Of a stretch of DNA of 64,000 nucleotides, positions 32,630-43,194 are shown one piece after another. Both the position numbers and the translations under genes were made by a program. Numbering within the stretch: the stretch's first letter is position 1; each line of letters starts with the position of its first letter. Below the pieces are notes generated by a model that saw only the letters and a program-made list of their open reading frames with translations, was not told where the DNA came from and did no database searches. Source of the DNA: Seohaeicola sp024304985 (lineage in GTDB: Bacteria; Pseudomonadota; Alphaproteobacteria; Rhodobacterales; Rhodobacteraceae); contig NZ_JARAMP010000002.1 of assembly GCF_028802875.1 (NCBI RefSeq), positions 186,001-250,000 of the forward strand, given 5' to 3'.

Positions 32630-33147
32630 TGCCTGCTCTCGTCATTTTTTCCACCAATAGATGAGAAATCGCCTCCATCGTCCAGATGAAATTGGATATC
32701 GTCTTCTTTTTTCTGCCCTATTTTCTCCACATTTGAAAAGATGCAACACTTCTTGCCCTCTAGTCATCGGCGTATTTCCGCCCAGAAAGCAATTTATGGT
32801 TGTTTACTCCAGAGATCAACACGCGGTTTTTCAGCGGGAACGTGGATTTTCTGCCTCGCAGGACTGCAATGGCAGGCCGGGCTGTATGCGCCCAATATTG
32901 CCACATTTGAAATAGTCGTGATCAGGAATGTGGCGGATGGGGTTGCAATACCCGTTTTCCACCCGAAAGGCGCTGGGTGCAGGCCGTCGCCTGCCCGTCA
33001 ATGCCCGTCAAGGGCGCCTTGTATGACTGCTGCAGGAAGATCGTGGACGGCGGACCCGCAGGGCTGGATCGCCGCAGGACACGCGGGCCAGAAACGAAAA
33101 AAGCGCAACACAGGGTTGCGCTTTTCTTGGTCGAGTAGAGAGGACTA
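32630..33147. other. AT-richer intergenic region upstream of luxI
   Basis: This region of about 520 bases has A/T-rich tracts (for example around 32645-32720) and should contain the luxI promoter. I could not find a clear lux-box palindrome. Several short open frames cross it, none with recognisable product. The bioY terminator lies at its right end. Confidence 0.6.
33097..33125 (-). terminator. Intrinsic terminator after bioY
   Basis: An 11-bp perfect stem (AAAAGCGCAAC and GTTGCGCTTTT, loop ACAGG) is followed on the minus strand by T residues, 23 bases past the bioY stop. Confidence 0.9.
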
Positions 33148-33747
33148 TCAGCCGCGGGCGCGGCCAACCAGTTTCCACAGAGCGGGCAGCAAGGCCGCCG
33201 CCAGCGCCAGTTTCAGCGCATCCCCGATCAGGAAGGGCGTCAGACCCCACTGCAGGATCGGCTTGTCCCAGCCATAGAGCATCCCCAGCCAGATCAGGCC
33301 CGGCACGTAGATGATCACGTTGCCCGCCAGCATCGCCAGCGCCATCTTGCCCGCCGAACGGTCCCAGCCTGCTTGTGCGAACCAGCCAAGGGCTACTGTC
33401 GCCATCACATAGCCCAGCAGATAACCGCCCGTGCCGCCCATCATGTAGGACAGGCCATAAGCTTCGGCGGATGAACCGGCGAAGACGTCAAAGCCAAGCG
33501 CGCCGATGATCATGTAACCCAGGATCGTGACCAGACCCAGCCGCGCGCCATAGGCCGCGCCAATCGTCAGCACCGCGAAGGTGCCCATGGTGATCGGCAC
33601 CGGCCACATCGGGACCTTGATCTTGGCGGCGATCGCCAGAACCGCGATACCCAGCACCACCAGCGCGGCCTGTTTCACCAGCAGCTGCGTGCCTTCGCGC
33701 GGGGCGACGGCCTCAACCAGAACCTTGTTAGTCAGAGCAAGCGCCAT
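33148..33747 (-). CDS. bioY: Biotin transporter BioY
   Basis: This 199-residue membrane protein is the substrate-binding S component of a biotin ECF transporter. It has six hydrophobic helices, with the family motifs IKVPMWPVPITMGTFAVL, GGTGGYLLGYV and LAGNVIIYVPGLIWL. No ecfA/ecfT genes (bioMN) are nearby; solitary BioY proteins are known to import biotin. GGAGG precedes the ATG. No BioR palindrome was seen upstream. Confidence 0.92.
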   Translation of the reverse strand: MALALTNKVLVEAVAPREGTQLLVKQAALVVLGIAVLAIAAKIKVPMWPVPITMGTFAVLTIGAAYGARLGLVTILGYMIIGALGFDVFAGSSAEAYGLSYMMGGTGGYLLGYVMATVALGWFAQAGWDRSAGKMALAMLAGNVIIYVPGLIWLGMLYGWDKPILQWGLTPFLIGDALKLALAAALLPALWKLVGRARG

Positions 33748-33838
33748 CCGCCAGCCTCCTTTGCAGAGTTGTCATTGCGGCCCTGTTTCTGCCCCAGCCC
33801 CCGCTCCATCGCAAGGGCCAAGGCACATCTGCGCCGAT

Positions 33839-34252
33839 TTACACCGGCATCGGTGTGTAAAGCGACCGCATGACATAGTCCTTGCGGGGCCCGGTCACGC
33901 GCCACTCGGCTTGCCAGACGGGCCAACCGCCAAAGTCATAGCGCACCTTATATGTATCCGGGTCGCACCAGTGGTCCGCTTCGGCTGTTTCGCCCGGCTC
34001 GAAACGGTGAAAATAGCGCCCATCGGCGAAGAGCACGGCGATTCCGGTCCCCTCCTGCCGCCAGAGATAGCGGCGTTCAGCCTGAAATCCGCCCTGCCCC
34101 GTCAGGTTCAGCCGCCCCGCCTCATGCAGGGTCAGGCCCGCATCATCCGGAGTGAACCTTGCGGTCCCGGTGAAAACCGCGTCCGGCCCCAGCGCATCCG
34201 AGATCTGCCGTTCCAACAGCCACAGCCCTTCGAAATCCTGCAACGCCAGCAT
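33839..34252 (-). CDS. DUF6314 family protein
   Basis: This 137-residue protein matches a small beta-rich family typical of alphaproteobacteria (DUF6314). It begins MLALQDFEGLWLLERQISD, with YLWRQEGTGIAVLFADGRYFHRF and HWCDPDTYKVRYDF in the middle and end, suggesting a lipocalin-like barrel. The function is unknown. GGAGGG lies before the ATG at 34252. It is divergent from purB. Confidence 0.75.
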   Translation of the reverse strand: MLALQDFEGLWLLERQISDALGPDAVFTGTARFTPDDAGLTLHEAGRLNLTGQGGFQAERRYLWRQEGTGIAVLFADGRYFHRFEPGETAEADHWCDPDTYKVRYDFGGWPVWQAEWRVTGPRKDYVMRSLYTPMPV

Positions 34253-34329
34253 CGCTTGCCCTCCAACCCTTGCCGCCACGCCTGCCCCCCGTTAAAGACT
34301 GCGCAAACCGCTGCCAACAAGGATATCCC

Positions 34330-35637
34330 ATGATCCCCCGCTATTCCCGCCCCGACATGGTCGCGATCTGGTCGCCCGAGACGAAATTCCGCATCTGGTT
34401 CGAGATCGAGGCCCATGCCTGCGACGCGATGGCCGATCTGGGCGTGATTCCGCGCGAGAACGCCGAGGCGGTCTGGAAAGCAAAAGACGTGGAGTTCGAT
34501 GTGGCCCGGATCGACGAGATCGAGGCTGTCACGAAGCATGACGTGATCGCTTTCCTGACCCATCTGGCCGAGCATGTGGGATCGGATGCCGCGCGTTTCG
34601 TGCATCAGGGCATGACATCCTCGGATGTGCTGGATACCTGCCTGAATGTGCAACTGACCCGTGCGGCCGATCTGCTGATCGCCGATATGGAGGCGCTTCT
34701 GGCTGCCCTCAAACGCCGCGCCTATGAGCACAAGGATACGGTCCGCATTGGGCGCAGCCACGGCATCCATGCAGAGCCCACGACCATGGGCCTGACCTTC
34801 GCGCGCTTCTATGCCGAGATGGACCGCAATCTGCGCCGCCTGCGCACCGCACGCGAGGAAATCGCAACCGGGGCCATTTCGGGCGCTGTCGGCACGTTCG
34901 CCAATATCGATCCGCGCGTGGAAGAGCATGTCTGCGCCAAGCTGGGCCTGATCCCCGAACCTATCAGCACGCAGGTGATTCCGCGCGACCGCCATGCTGC
35001 CTTCTTCGCCACGTTGGGTGTGATCGCGTCGAGCATCGAGAACATTGCCATCGAAATCCGGCACATGCAGCGCACAGAAGTGCTGGAGGCCGAGGAATTT
35101 TTCAGCAAAGGGCAAAAAGGCTCCAGCGCGATGCCCCACAAGCGCAACCCGGTGCTGAGCGAGAACCTGACGGGTCTGGCGCGGCTGGTGCGCATGGCGG
35201 TGATCCCGGCGATGGAGAATGTCGCACTGTGGCACGAGCGGGATATTTCGCATTCTTCGGTCGAGCGGATGATCGGGCCGGATACAACGATCACACTGGA
35301 TTTCGCCTTGGCGCGTCTGACCGGGCTGGTGGACAAGCTGGTGATCTATCCGGACAACATGCTGGCCAATATGAATAAATTCCGTGGCCTTGTGATGTCG
35401 CAGCGGGTGCTGCTGGCCTTGACCCAGGCCGGGGTCAGCCGCGAGGACAGCTATACTCTGGTGCAGCGCAACGCGATGAAGGTCTGGGAGAAGGGCGCGG
35501 ATTTCAAGACCGAGTTGCTGGCCGACCCGGACGTGACCGCCGCCCTGTCCCCCGCCGAGATCGAGGAGAAGTTCGATCTGGGCTATCACACCAAGCATGT
35601 GGATACGATTTTCGCCCGTGTGTTTGGAACAAAGTGA
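34330..35637 (+). CDS. purB: Adenylosuccinate lyase
   Basis: This 435-residue enzyme catalyses two fumarate-releasing steps of purine synthesis (SAICAR to AICAR, adenylosuccinate to AMP). The superfamily signature GSSAMPHKRNP carries the catalytic loop Ser, and HGIHAEPTT and TSSDVLDT are conserved active-site regions. AAGGA lies before ATG 34330. Length is normal for the short bacterial form. Confidence 0.96.
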   Translation: MIPRYSRPDMVAIWSPETKFRIWFEIEAHACDAMADLGVIPRENAEAVWKAKDVEFDVARIDEIEAVTKHDVIAFLTHLAEHVGSDAARFVHQGMTSSDVLDTCLNVQLTRAADLLIADMEALLAALKRRAYEHKDTVRIGRSHGIHAEPTTMGLTFARFYAEMDRNLRRLRTAREEIATGAISGAVGTFANIDPRVEEHVCAKLGLIPEPISTQVIPRDRHAAFFATLGVIASSIENIAIEIRHMQRTEVLEAEEFFSKGQKGSSAMPHKRNPVLSENLTGLARLVRMAVIPAMENVALWHERDISHSSVERMIGPDTTITLDFALARLTGLVDKLVIYPDNMLANMNKFRGLVMSQRVLLALTQAGVSREDSYTLVQRNAMKVWEKGADFKTELLADPDVTAALSPAEIEEKFDLGYHTKHVDTIFARVFGTK

Positions 35638-35651
35638 CGCGAAACGGCATT

Positions 35652-35679
35652 TTGACGTAACGGGATTGCGTGCTACCTT
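35652..35679 (+). promoter_or_regulatory. Possible promoter of the small secreted protein
   Basis: TTGACG (35652-35657) and TACCTT (35674-35679) with a 16-base spacer lie just after purB and 29 bases ahead of the small gene. The -35 match is good, the -10 weak. Confidence 0.35.
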
Positions 35680-35707
35680 AGGGTTCCAACCACATAGGGA
35701 GTACGCA

Positions 35708-35863
35708 ATGAAGTTGAAGACCGCATTTGCCGCCCTGGTGCTGACCCTCGCCCCGATGATGGTCAGTGCTGCTTGTTCCTCCAGCCATCAGGCCATGTCC
35801 TGCGCCGAAGGCATGGTCTGGGACAGCGAGACCCGCACCTGCACCCAGCAGCTGAGCGGCTGA
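35708..35863 (+). CDS. Tiny secreted Cys-containing protein
   Basis: This 51-residue product has a signal peptide (MKLKTAFAALVLTLAPMMVSA, cleavage after VSA) and a mature part of only about 30 residues with three Cys: ACSSSHQAMSCAEGMVWDSE and then TRTCTQQ. The spacing resembles a minimal chitin-binding-type knot (C-x-x-G-x-x-W-D-x5-C), but family membership is uncertain. GGAG precedes the ATG at good distance. Similar small proteins follow purB in related bacteria as far as I recall; function unknown. Confidence 0.75.
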   Translation: MKLKTAFAALVLTLAPMMVSAACSSSHQAMSCAEGMVWDSETRTCTQQLSG

Positions 35864-35871
35864 TATCGCCT

Positions 35872-35903
35872 CCGCGCCCTTCCGGCTTCCGGCCAGGGCG
35901 CGG
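35872..35903 (+). terminator. Possible terminator after the small secreted protein
   Basis: A 9-bp inverted repeat (CCGCGCCCT and AGGGCGCGG) encloses a 14-base loop nine bases after the stop. No T tract follows, so termination is uncertain. Confidence 0.4.
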
Positions 35904-36051
35904 CACATCCCGGCAGTGGACCGGGACAGCGGCGAGCATGAGAGCTTACGCCGCGACCGAATTACCTAAAATTGCAATTGAGACAACGGCCTGACTTCAG
36001 GCTTTGTTCATCTTTGCAGCCTTATCTGAACCGGGTTCATGTGAGGTCGCG

Positions 36052-37119
36052 ATGCTGAGTCTGCCCCCTATATCCAGCCGATCGGGCGCCACCACCTCCG
36101 CCGCGCCCTTGTCGCAACGCGAAAAGGCGGCGATCGTGGTGCAGTTTCTGCTGTCGGAAGGGGCCGACCTGACTCTGGCAGACCTGCCGGAGGATCTGCA
36201 GACCGCTTTGGCGCGGCAATTCGGCCAGATGCGCCATGTGGACCGCGCGACGCTGGCGGCTGTCGTCTCGGAATTCGCGCAAGAACTGGAACAGATCGCC
36301 CTACTTTTCCCCCGCGGCGTTGCGGGGGCGCTGACAGCCCTTGATGGGCGGATCAGCCCGCAAACCGCCGCGCGCCTGCGCAAGGAGGCTGGCGTGCGTC
36401 AATCCGGTGATCCATGGGACAGGTTGCGCAGCACCCCGGCGGAATTGCTTTTGCCGTTCCTGACATCCGAGGCTGTCGAAGTCGCGGCCGTGATGCTGTC
36501 CAAGCTGGATGTTGCGAAATCAGCCGATCTGCTGGGCCGTTTGCCCGGCGCCACGGCGCGCCGCATCGCCTATGCCATGTCCCAGACCGGCGCGGTCACC
36601 CCTGAAACGGTCTACCGGATCGGTCTGTCGCTGGCGATGCAACTGGATGCCTCGCCTGATCGAGCCTTCGCAGATGGACCAGAGCAGCGGGTCGGCGCAA
36701 TTCTGAACCTGGCCACGACAGCCACGCGCAATGATGTGTTGTCGGGGCTGGAAGAAACCGATTCCGATTTTGCAAACAATGTCCGTCGCGCCATCTTTAC
36801 TTTTGCCAATATCACCGACCGGATCGACCCGCGCGACATGCCCAAGATCGTCCGCGTGGTGGAGCAGTCCGCCCTTGTGGCCGCCATCGCCCATGCGCAG
36901 ACGCTGGGAGACGAATTCACGGCGGCGGCCGACTTCATGCTGGCCAACATCTCGACCCGGCTTGCGGATGGTCTGCGGGAGGAGGTGTCCCAACTGGGCA
37001 AGGTCAAGACCAAGACGGGGGAAGAGGCGATGACAGCCATAACCAGCGCCATTCGCACCCTTCAGGAAACAGGCGACTTGGTCATGCGCAACCCCGGCAA
37101 CGAGGAGGCAGAGAGCTAG
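36052..37119 (+). CDS. fliG: Flagellar motor switch protein FliG (isolated gene)
   Basis: This 355-residue protein is FliG, the C-ring protein that contacts MotA and controls rotation. Recognisable are the N-terminal LSQREKAAIVVQFLLSEG, the middle domain ending with an FANITDRIDPRDMPKIV segment (equivalent to the middle-C linker motif) and the C-terminal torque domain with STRLADGLREEVSQLGKVK and an ETGDLVM end. Some charged torque residues are kept in altered form. GAGG precedes the ATG. No other flagellar gene is present within this window, which is unusual outside this family. Confidence 0.88.
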   Translation: MLSLPPISSRSGATTSAAPLSQREKAAIVVQFLLSEGADLTLADLPEDLQTALARQFGQMRHVDRATLAAVVSEFAQELEQIALLFPRGVAGALTALDGRISPQTAARLRKEAGVRQSGDPWDRLRSTPAELLLPFLTSEAVEVAAVMLSKLDVAKSADLLGRLPGATARRIAYAMSQTGAVTPETVYRIGLSLAMQLDASPDRAFADGPEQRVGAILNLATTATRNDVLSGLEETDSDFANNVRRAIFTFANITDRIDPRDMPKIVRVVEQSALVAAIAHAQTLGDEFTAAADFMLANISTRLADGLREEVSQLGKVKTKTGEEAMTAITSAIRTLQETGDLVMRNPGNEEAES

Positions 37120-37197
37120 GCGCCCCCTGTCATGCGGCAGCATCGGACACTGCAACTCGTTGTGGACAGCGCAGGCCAGCGCGCCTAACCTGCGGAC

Positions 37198-37557
37198 ATG
37201 AGCGATATTTCTGGACGCCGCTGGCATGACATGGGTGGGGATGAGGCTGGGCCTGTCCCCAAGGAAGGGCATGACTTCGCCCTTTGGGAGAAACGCGTGG
37301 ATGCGCTGATGGTGCTGTGTTCCTCCAAGGGACATTTCACCGTCGATGGTCTGCGCCGTGCGCTGGAGGATATGGGCGAAGACGCCTTCGAAAAGCACAG
37401 CTATTATGAACGCTGGATCGCGGCGGTGAACCAGAACCTGATCGAAGGCGGTGTCTATACGCTTGAGGAATTGGCCACCCGGATGGAGGTCGTCGCGCAG
37501 CGCGGCACCACCTATGGCGAAGCGACTCATGACAGAGCGGATCATCGCCATGGCTGA
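37198..37557 (+). CDS. Nitrile hydratase/thiocyanate hydrolase-like, beta N-terminal half
   Basis: This 119-residue protein matches the N-terminal helical half of the nitrile hydratase beta subunit, not a full beta. The conserved HDMGGDEAGPVPKE start and WEKRVDALMVL are present, as is YYERWIAAVNQNLIE. The second half of beta is encoded by the next gene. The same division is seen in thiocyanate hydrolase, whose beta and alpha subunits equal the N- and C-halves of nitrile hydratase beta. The His/Asp-rich end (THDRADHRHG) overlaps the next gene. Confidence 0.82.
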   Translation: MSDISGRRWHDMGGDEAGPVPKEGHDFALWEKRVDALMVLCSSKGHFTVDGLRRALEDMGEDAFEKHSYYERWIAAVNQNLIEGGVYTLEELATRMEVVAQRGTTYGEATHDRADHRHG

Positions 37558-37828
37558 ACGTGTCCGTGTCCGCACGCTGATGCCCCCCGGCCATGTTCGC
37601 GCCCCTGCCTATCTGCGCGGCAAAACGGGCATCATCGAGCGTGCCTTGGGCGAGTTCGGCAATCCCGAGCAACTGGCCTATGGCCTGCCCGCCGAGAGAA
37701 AGCCGCTCTACCGCGTACGCTTTACCATGGCCGAACTGTGGGGTGACCGCGCGGAACGCCCCGAGGATACGCTTGACGCCGAGATTTATGCCCATTGGCT
37801 GGAAGAGGTTCCCGATCATGCCCCATGA
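37529..37828 (+). CDS. Nitrile hydratase/thiocyanate hydrolase-like, beta C-terminal half
   Basis: This protein of about 99 residues is the SH3-like C-terminal half of nitrile hydratase beta (thiocyanate hydrolase alpha-like). It contains RVRVRTLMPPGHVRAPAYLRG, GIIERALGEFGNPEQLAYG and YRVRFTMAELWG, all typical. Starts at 37529 (MTERIIAMAER) or 37550 (MAERVRVR) are both possible; each overlaps the preceding gene and lacks a strong ribosome binding site. The end overlaps the start of the catalytic subunit gene. Confidence 0.82.
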   Translation: MTERIIAMAERVRVRTLMPPGHVRAPAYLRGKTGIIERALGEFGNPEQLAYGLPAERKPLYRVRFTMAELWGDRAERPEDTLDAEIYAHWLEEVPDHAP

Positions 37829-38504
37829 CCATCACGACCATGATCATGACCACGACCATCATCACCACGGCCTCAGCCCATCCGGCCATCCCTACAGGCA
37901 GGACGATGATGCGCCGCTGACCTATTGGCAGCGTATGGAAATCGCGGTGCGCGAACTGCTGATCGAGAAAGGTGTGACCACTGCCGCCGAAGTGGCTGCG
38001 CAGATCGACCTGATGGACAGCCGCAGCCCGGCCAATGGCGCCGCGGTCGTGGCGCGGGCCTGGACCGATCCCGCGTTCAAGGAGCGGCTGTTGCAGAATG
38101 CCGGCGACGCCAGCCGCGAGATGGGCTTCGATATCGGTCCGCTGCATCTGATCGCGGTCGAGAACACAGCCGAAACGCATAACCTGATCGTCTGCACGCT
38201 CTGCTCCTGCTATCCGCGCAACCTTTTGGGCTTGCCGCCTGACTGGTACAAGACCCGCGCCTATCGCAGCCGTGCAGTGCGCGAACCCCGTGCAGTGCTG
38301 GCCGAATTTGGCGTCGAATTGCCCGACAGCACCACGATTCGCGTGCATGACAGCACCGCCGACATGCGATACATCGTGCTGCCTGCCCGCCCTGCCGGCA
38401 CCGAAGACCTGCGCGAAGCGGAACTGGCGGCATGGGTTACACGCGACAGCATGATCGGCACCGGCCTGCCCCGCGCCCCGCAGAACGCAACGCAAGGCGG
38501 ATGA
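37818..38504 (+). CDS. Nitrile hydratase/thiocyanate hydrolase-like catalytic subunit, Co-type
   Basis: This 228-residue catalytic subunit carries the metal motif VCTLCSCY (C126, C129, C131, with S130), whose Thr and Tyr mark the cobalt type rather than the iron type. GLPPDWYKTRAYRSRAVREPR following the motif is conserved in both nitrile hydratase alpha and thiocyanate hydrolase gamma. The first 17 residues are strikingly His/Asp-rich (MPHDHHDHDHDHDHHHH), possibly helping metal loading. The three genes overlap and a DMT exporter overlaps the end. Substrate (nitrile or thiocyanate) cannot be told from sequence alone. Confidence 0.88.
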   Translation: MPHDHHDHDHDHDHHHHGLSPSGHPYRQDDDAPLTYWQRMEIAVRELLIEKGVTTAAEVAAQIDLMDSRSPANGAAVVARAWTDPAFKERLLQNAGDASREMGFDIGPLHLIAVENTAETHNLIVCTLCSCYPRNLLGLPPDWYKTRAYRSRAVREPRAVLAEFGVELPDSTTIRVHDSTADMRYIVLPARPAGTEDLREAELAAWVTRDSMIGTGLPRAPQNATQGG

Positions 38505-39415
38505 GGACACTCAGCCCGACGGCCACCGCGATCCTTCTGATGATCGGGGCAATTTTCTGCTTTTCCGTGATGGATGCCACCGCCAAGGCGCTGGCACCGC
38601 GCATCGGGACCATTCCGGCGGTCTGGGCGCGCTATGCGGGTCAGGCGCTGTTCGTCCTGATCCTTGTGGCACCCCGCCTGAAAACCGTGGCGCGCACGAA
38701 CTATCCGTGGCTGCAACTGGCGCGTTCGGTTTTTCTGATGTTCGGCACCGTGTTCTTCTTCTTCAGCGTCGCCAATATCGGGCTGACCGAGGCCACCGCC
38801 ATCATGAACGTCAACCCCGTGATCATCACCTTGGGGGCAGCCCTGTTTCTGGGCGAGAAGATCGGCATCCGCCGCGCCTTCGGGATCGGTGCTGCCCTGA
38901 TCGGTGCCCTGATCATCATCAGGCCCGGCTCGGATGTCTTTTCACCCTATGCCATGCTGCCTCTGATCGCGGCTTTCGCCTATTCGGCCTATAACATCAC
39001 CACGCGCTTTGTGGGCCGGAACGAAGATCCGTGGACCTCGTTGCTTTATACCGCGCTGTTTGGCGCGGTGATCATGACCATCGCGGTGCCTTTCTATTGG
39101 CAACCTCTGGATCTGACGTCGGCGCTGCTGATGCTGGTCATCGCCAGTTTCGGCACTTTGTCGCAACTTCTTCTGATCCGCGCCCTGTCACTCGGAGAGG
39201 CGGGGATGCTGGCGCCATTTGCGTATACAGGTCTGATCTTCGCCACGGTCTGGGGCGTTGTCATCTTCGGGGAGTATCCTGATGGCTGGACCCTGCTGGG
39301 AGCCGCCGTGATCGTGGCCGCGGGCGTTTATGTCTGGCACCGCGAGACATTCGGCAAGGCCGCCAAACACAGCCCAGCCGGTTCAGCCGTCAGCGCAGAT
39401 GGGCGGCAGCCATGA
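38501..39415 (+). CDS. DMT family (EamA) transporter
   Basis: This 304-residue membrane protein has ten hydrophobic helices in two EamA repeats. Typical motifs are FSVMDATAKAL, EATAIMNVNPVIITLGAALFLGEKI and a second-half LGEAGMLAPFAYTGLIFATVWGVVIFGE. It probably exports a small metabolite. The ATG at 38501 overlaps the stop of the catalytic hydratase subunit, so it may belong to that operon. The last 26 bases overlap the convergent DUF1223 gene. Confidence 0.88.
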   Translation: MRTLSPTATAILLMIGAIFCFSVMDATAKALAPRIGTIPAVWARYAGQALFVLILVAPRLKTVARTNYPWLQLARSVFLMFGTVFFFFSVANIGLTEATAIMNVNPVIITLGAALFLGEKIGIRRAFGIGAALIGALIIIRPGSDVFSPYAMLPLIAAFAYSAYNITTRFVGRNEDPWTSLLYTALFGAVIMTIAVPFYWQPLDLTSALLMLVIASFGTLSQLLLIRALSLGEAGMLAPFAYTGLIFATVWGVVIFGEYPDGWTLLGAAVIVAAGVYVWHRETFGKAAKHSPAGSAVSADGRQP

Positions 39416-40103
39416 TCGGCCCTGTGCCATTGTGCTGAAGGATCACTACGGCAGGCTTTTCTCTGTCCGATTGCGCCTGCAGCATCAGCGGGGCTGACAG
39501 GTCCCACTCGCCCACCGTCACCCAATCGGTCACGACATTGGCATAGTCCACGGTGCGACCTGCATTCTCGCCCCGGGTGATTTCGACCCGCTGGCTGGGG
39601 GAGTAGCCGACGATATAGACGACCAGAGGTCCCGGAACGCCGTCTTGGGCTTCGGCCCGGATCGTCACCATTCCGGCACCATCACGATCCGCGGTCACGG
39701 ACACGCCCGTTTGCACCGCCGCGTGACGCTTGATCAGCGCGCCCGCATCCTCTTCATGGGTGCCCACGACGTGATCCTGCCCGCCGATGATCATCTGGGG
39801 CGTATAGACCGAGCGCCGACCGCCTGACTTGGCATAGGCCTTTTGCCGCTGGGTGAAGGCCGGTTGGGCAAAGCTGTCTTTCCAACCGATATAATCCCAG
39901 TAGTCCACATGCAGGGCCAGTGCGATCACATCGTCGCGCTTGCTGAGTTCATGCAGAAAGGCATCGGCCGGAGGGCAGGACGAGCATCCCTGCGATGTGA
40001 ACAATTCCACAACAACCGGTCGTGTCTCGGCGCTGACCATGCCAGCTGTCGCGATCAAGCCGCTGGACACAATGCCCGTCATCCACGTTGTGAAACGCCC
40101 CAT
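39390..40103 (-). CDS. DUF1223 thioredoxin-fold secreted protein
   Basis: This 237-residue protein belongs to DUF1223. An N-terminal signal sequence (about residues 1-25, ending VSA) is followed by a thioredoxin-like fold with VELFTSQGCSSCPPAD containing a CxxC pair, and the family segments HVDYWDYIGWKD and YTPQMIIGGQ. The function is not established; a periplasmic redox role is inferred from the CxxC. It is convergent with the DMT gene and overlaps it. Confidence 0.85.
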   Translation of the reverse strand: MGRFTTWMTGIVSSGLIATAGMVSAETRPVVVELFTSQGCSSCPPADAFLHELSKRDDVIALALHVDYWDYIGWKDSFAQPAFTQRQKAYAKSGGRRSVYTPQMIIGGQDHVVGTHEEDAGALIKRHAAVQTGVSVTADRDGAGMVTIRAEAQDGVPGPLVVYIVGYSPSQRVEITRGENAGRTVDYANVVTDWVTVGEWDLSAPLMLQAQSDREKPAVVILQHNGTGPIMAAAHLR

Positions 40104-40324
40104 GTGCTTCCGTCTCTTTCCACTTCGGTTTCATCGGTTCTAGGCGTCTCGCATTGAAATGACCAATCAAGGATTCGAGAGAGGTAAGTGACTGTGTCTA
40201 ACATGCACGAATTTTTGTGTGCAATGGTATACATTTTGTCGCTGCCCCCCTTGATCGAAATCGCGCGATAGGTCAAAAGCAGCCCAGCAATACCCCTTAT
40301 TTCCTGATCAGAGGGAGGCCAGAG

Positions 40325-43099
<2,775 letters not shown>

Positions 43100-43121
43100 T
43101 CCACAGGCTCAAGCCTAAGAC

Positions 43122-43153
43122 AAAGCCCCGGTGCGATGCACCGGGGCTTTTTT
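43122..43153 (+). terminator. Intrinsic terminator after acnA
   Basis: A 13-bp perfect stem (AAAGCCCCGGTGC and GCACCGGGGCTTT, loop GAT) is followed by six T residues. It separates acnA from the convergent ccm operon. Confidence 0.93.
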
Positions 43154-43194
43154 CATCTGAAGTGCAACGCGCCAGCGAGGCGTCGGGGTCAGAG

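Noticed and set aside
32630..32760. Lux-box palindrome before luxI
   Set aside because: No 18-20 bp dyad of the lux-box type was found by eye.
32661..33277. Short plus-strand ORFs upstream of luxI
   Set aside because: They have no ribosome binding site, no recognisable motif and run into the bioY terminator and gene on the other strand.
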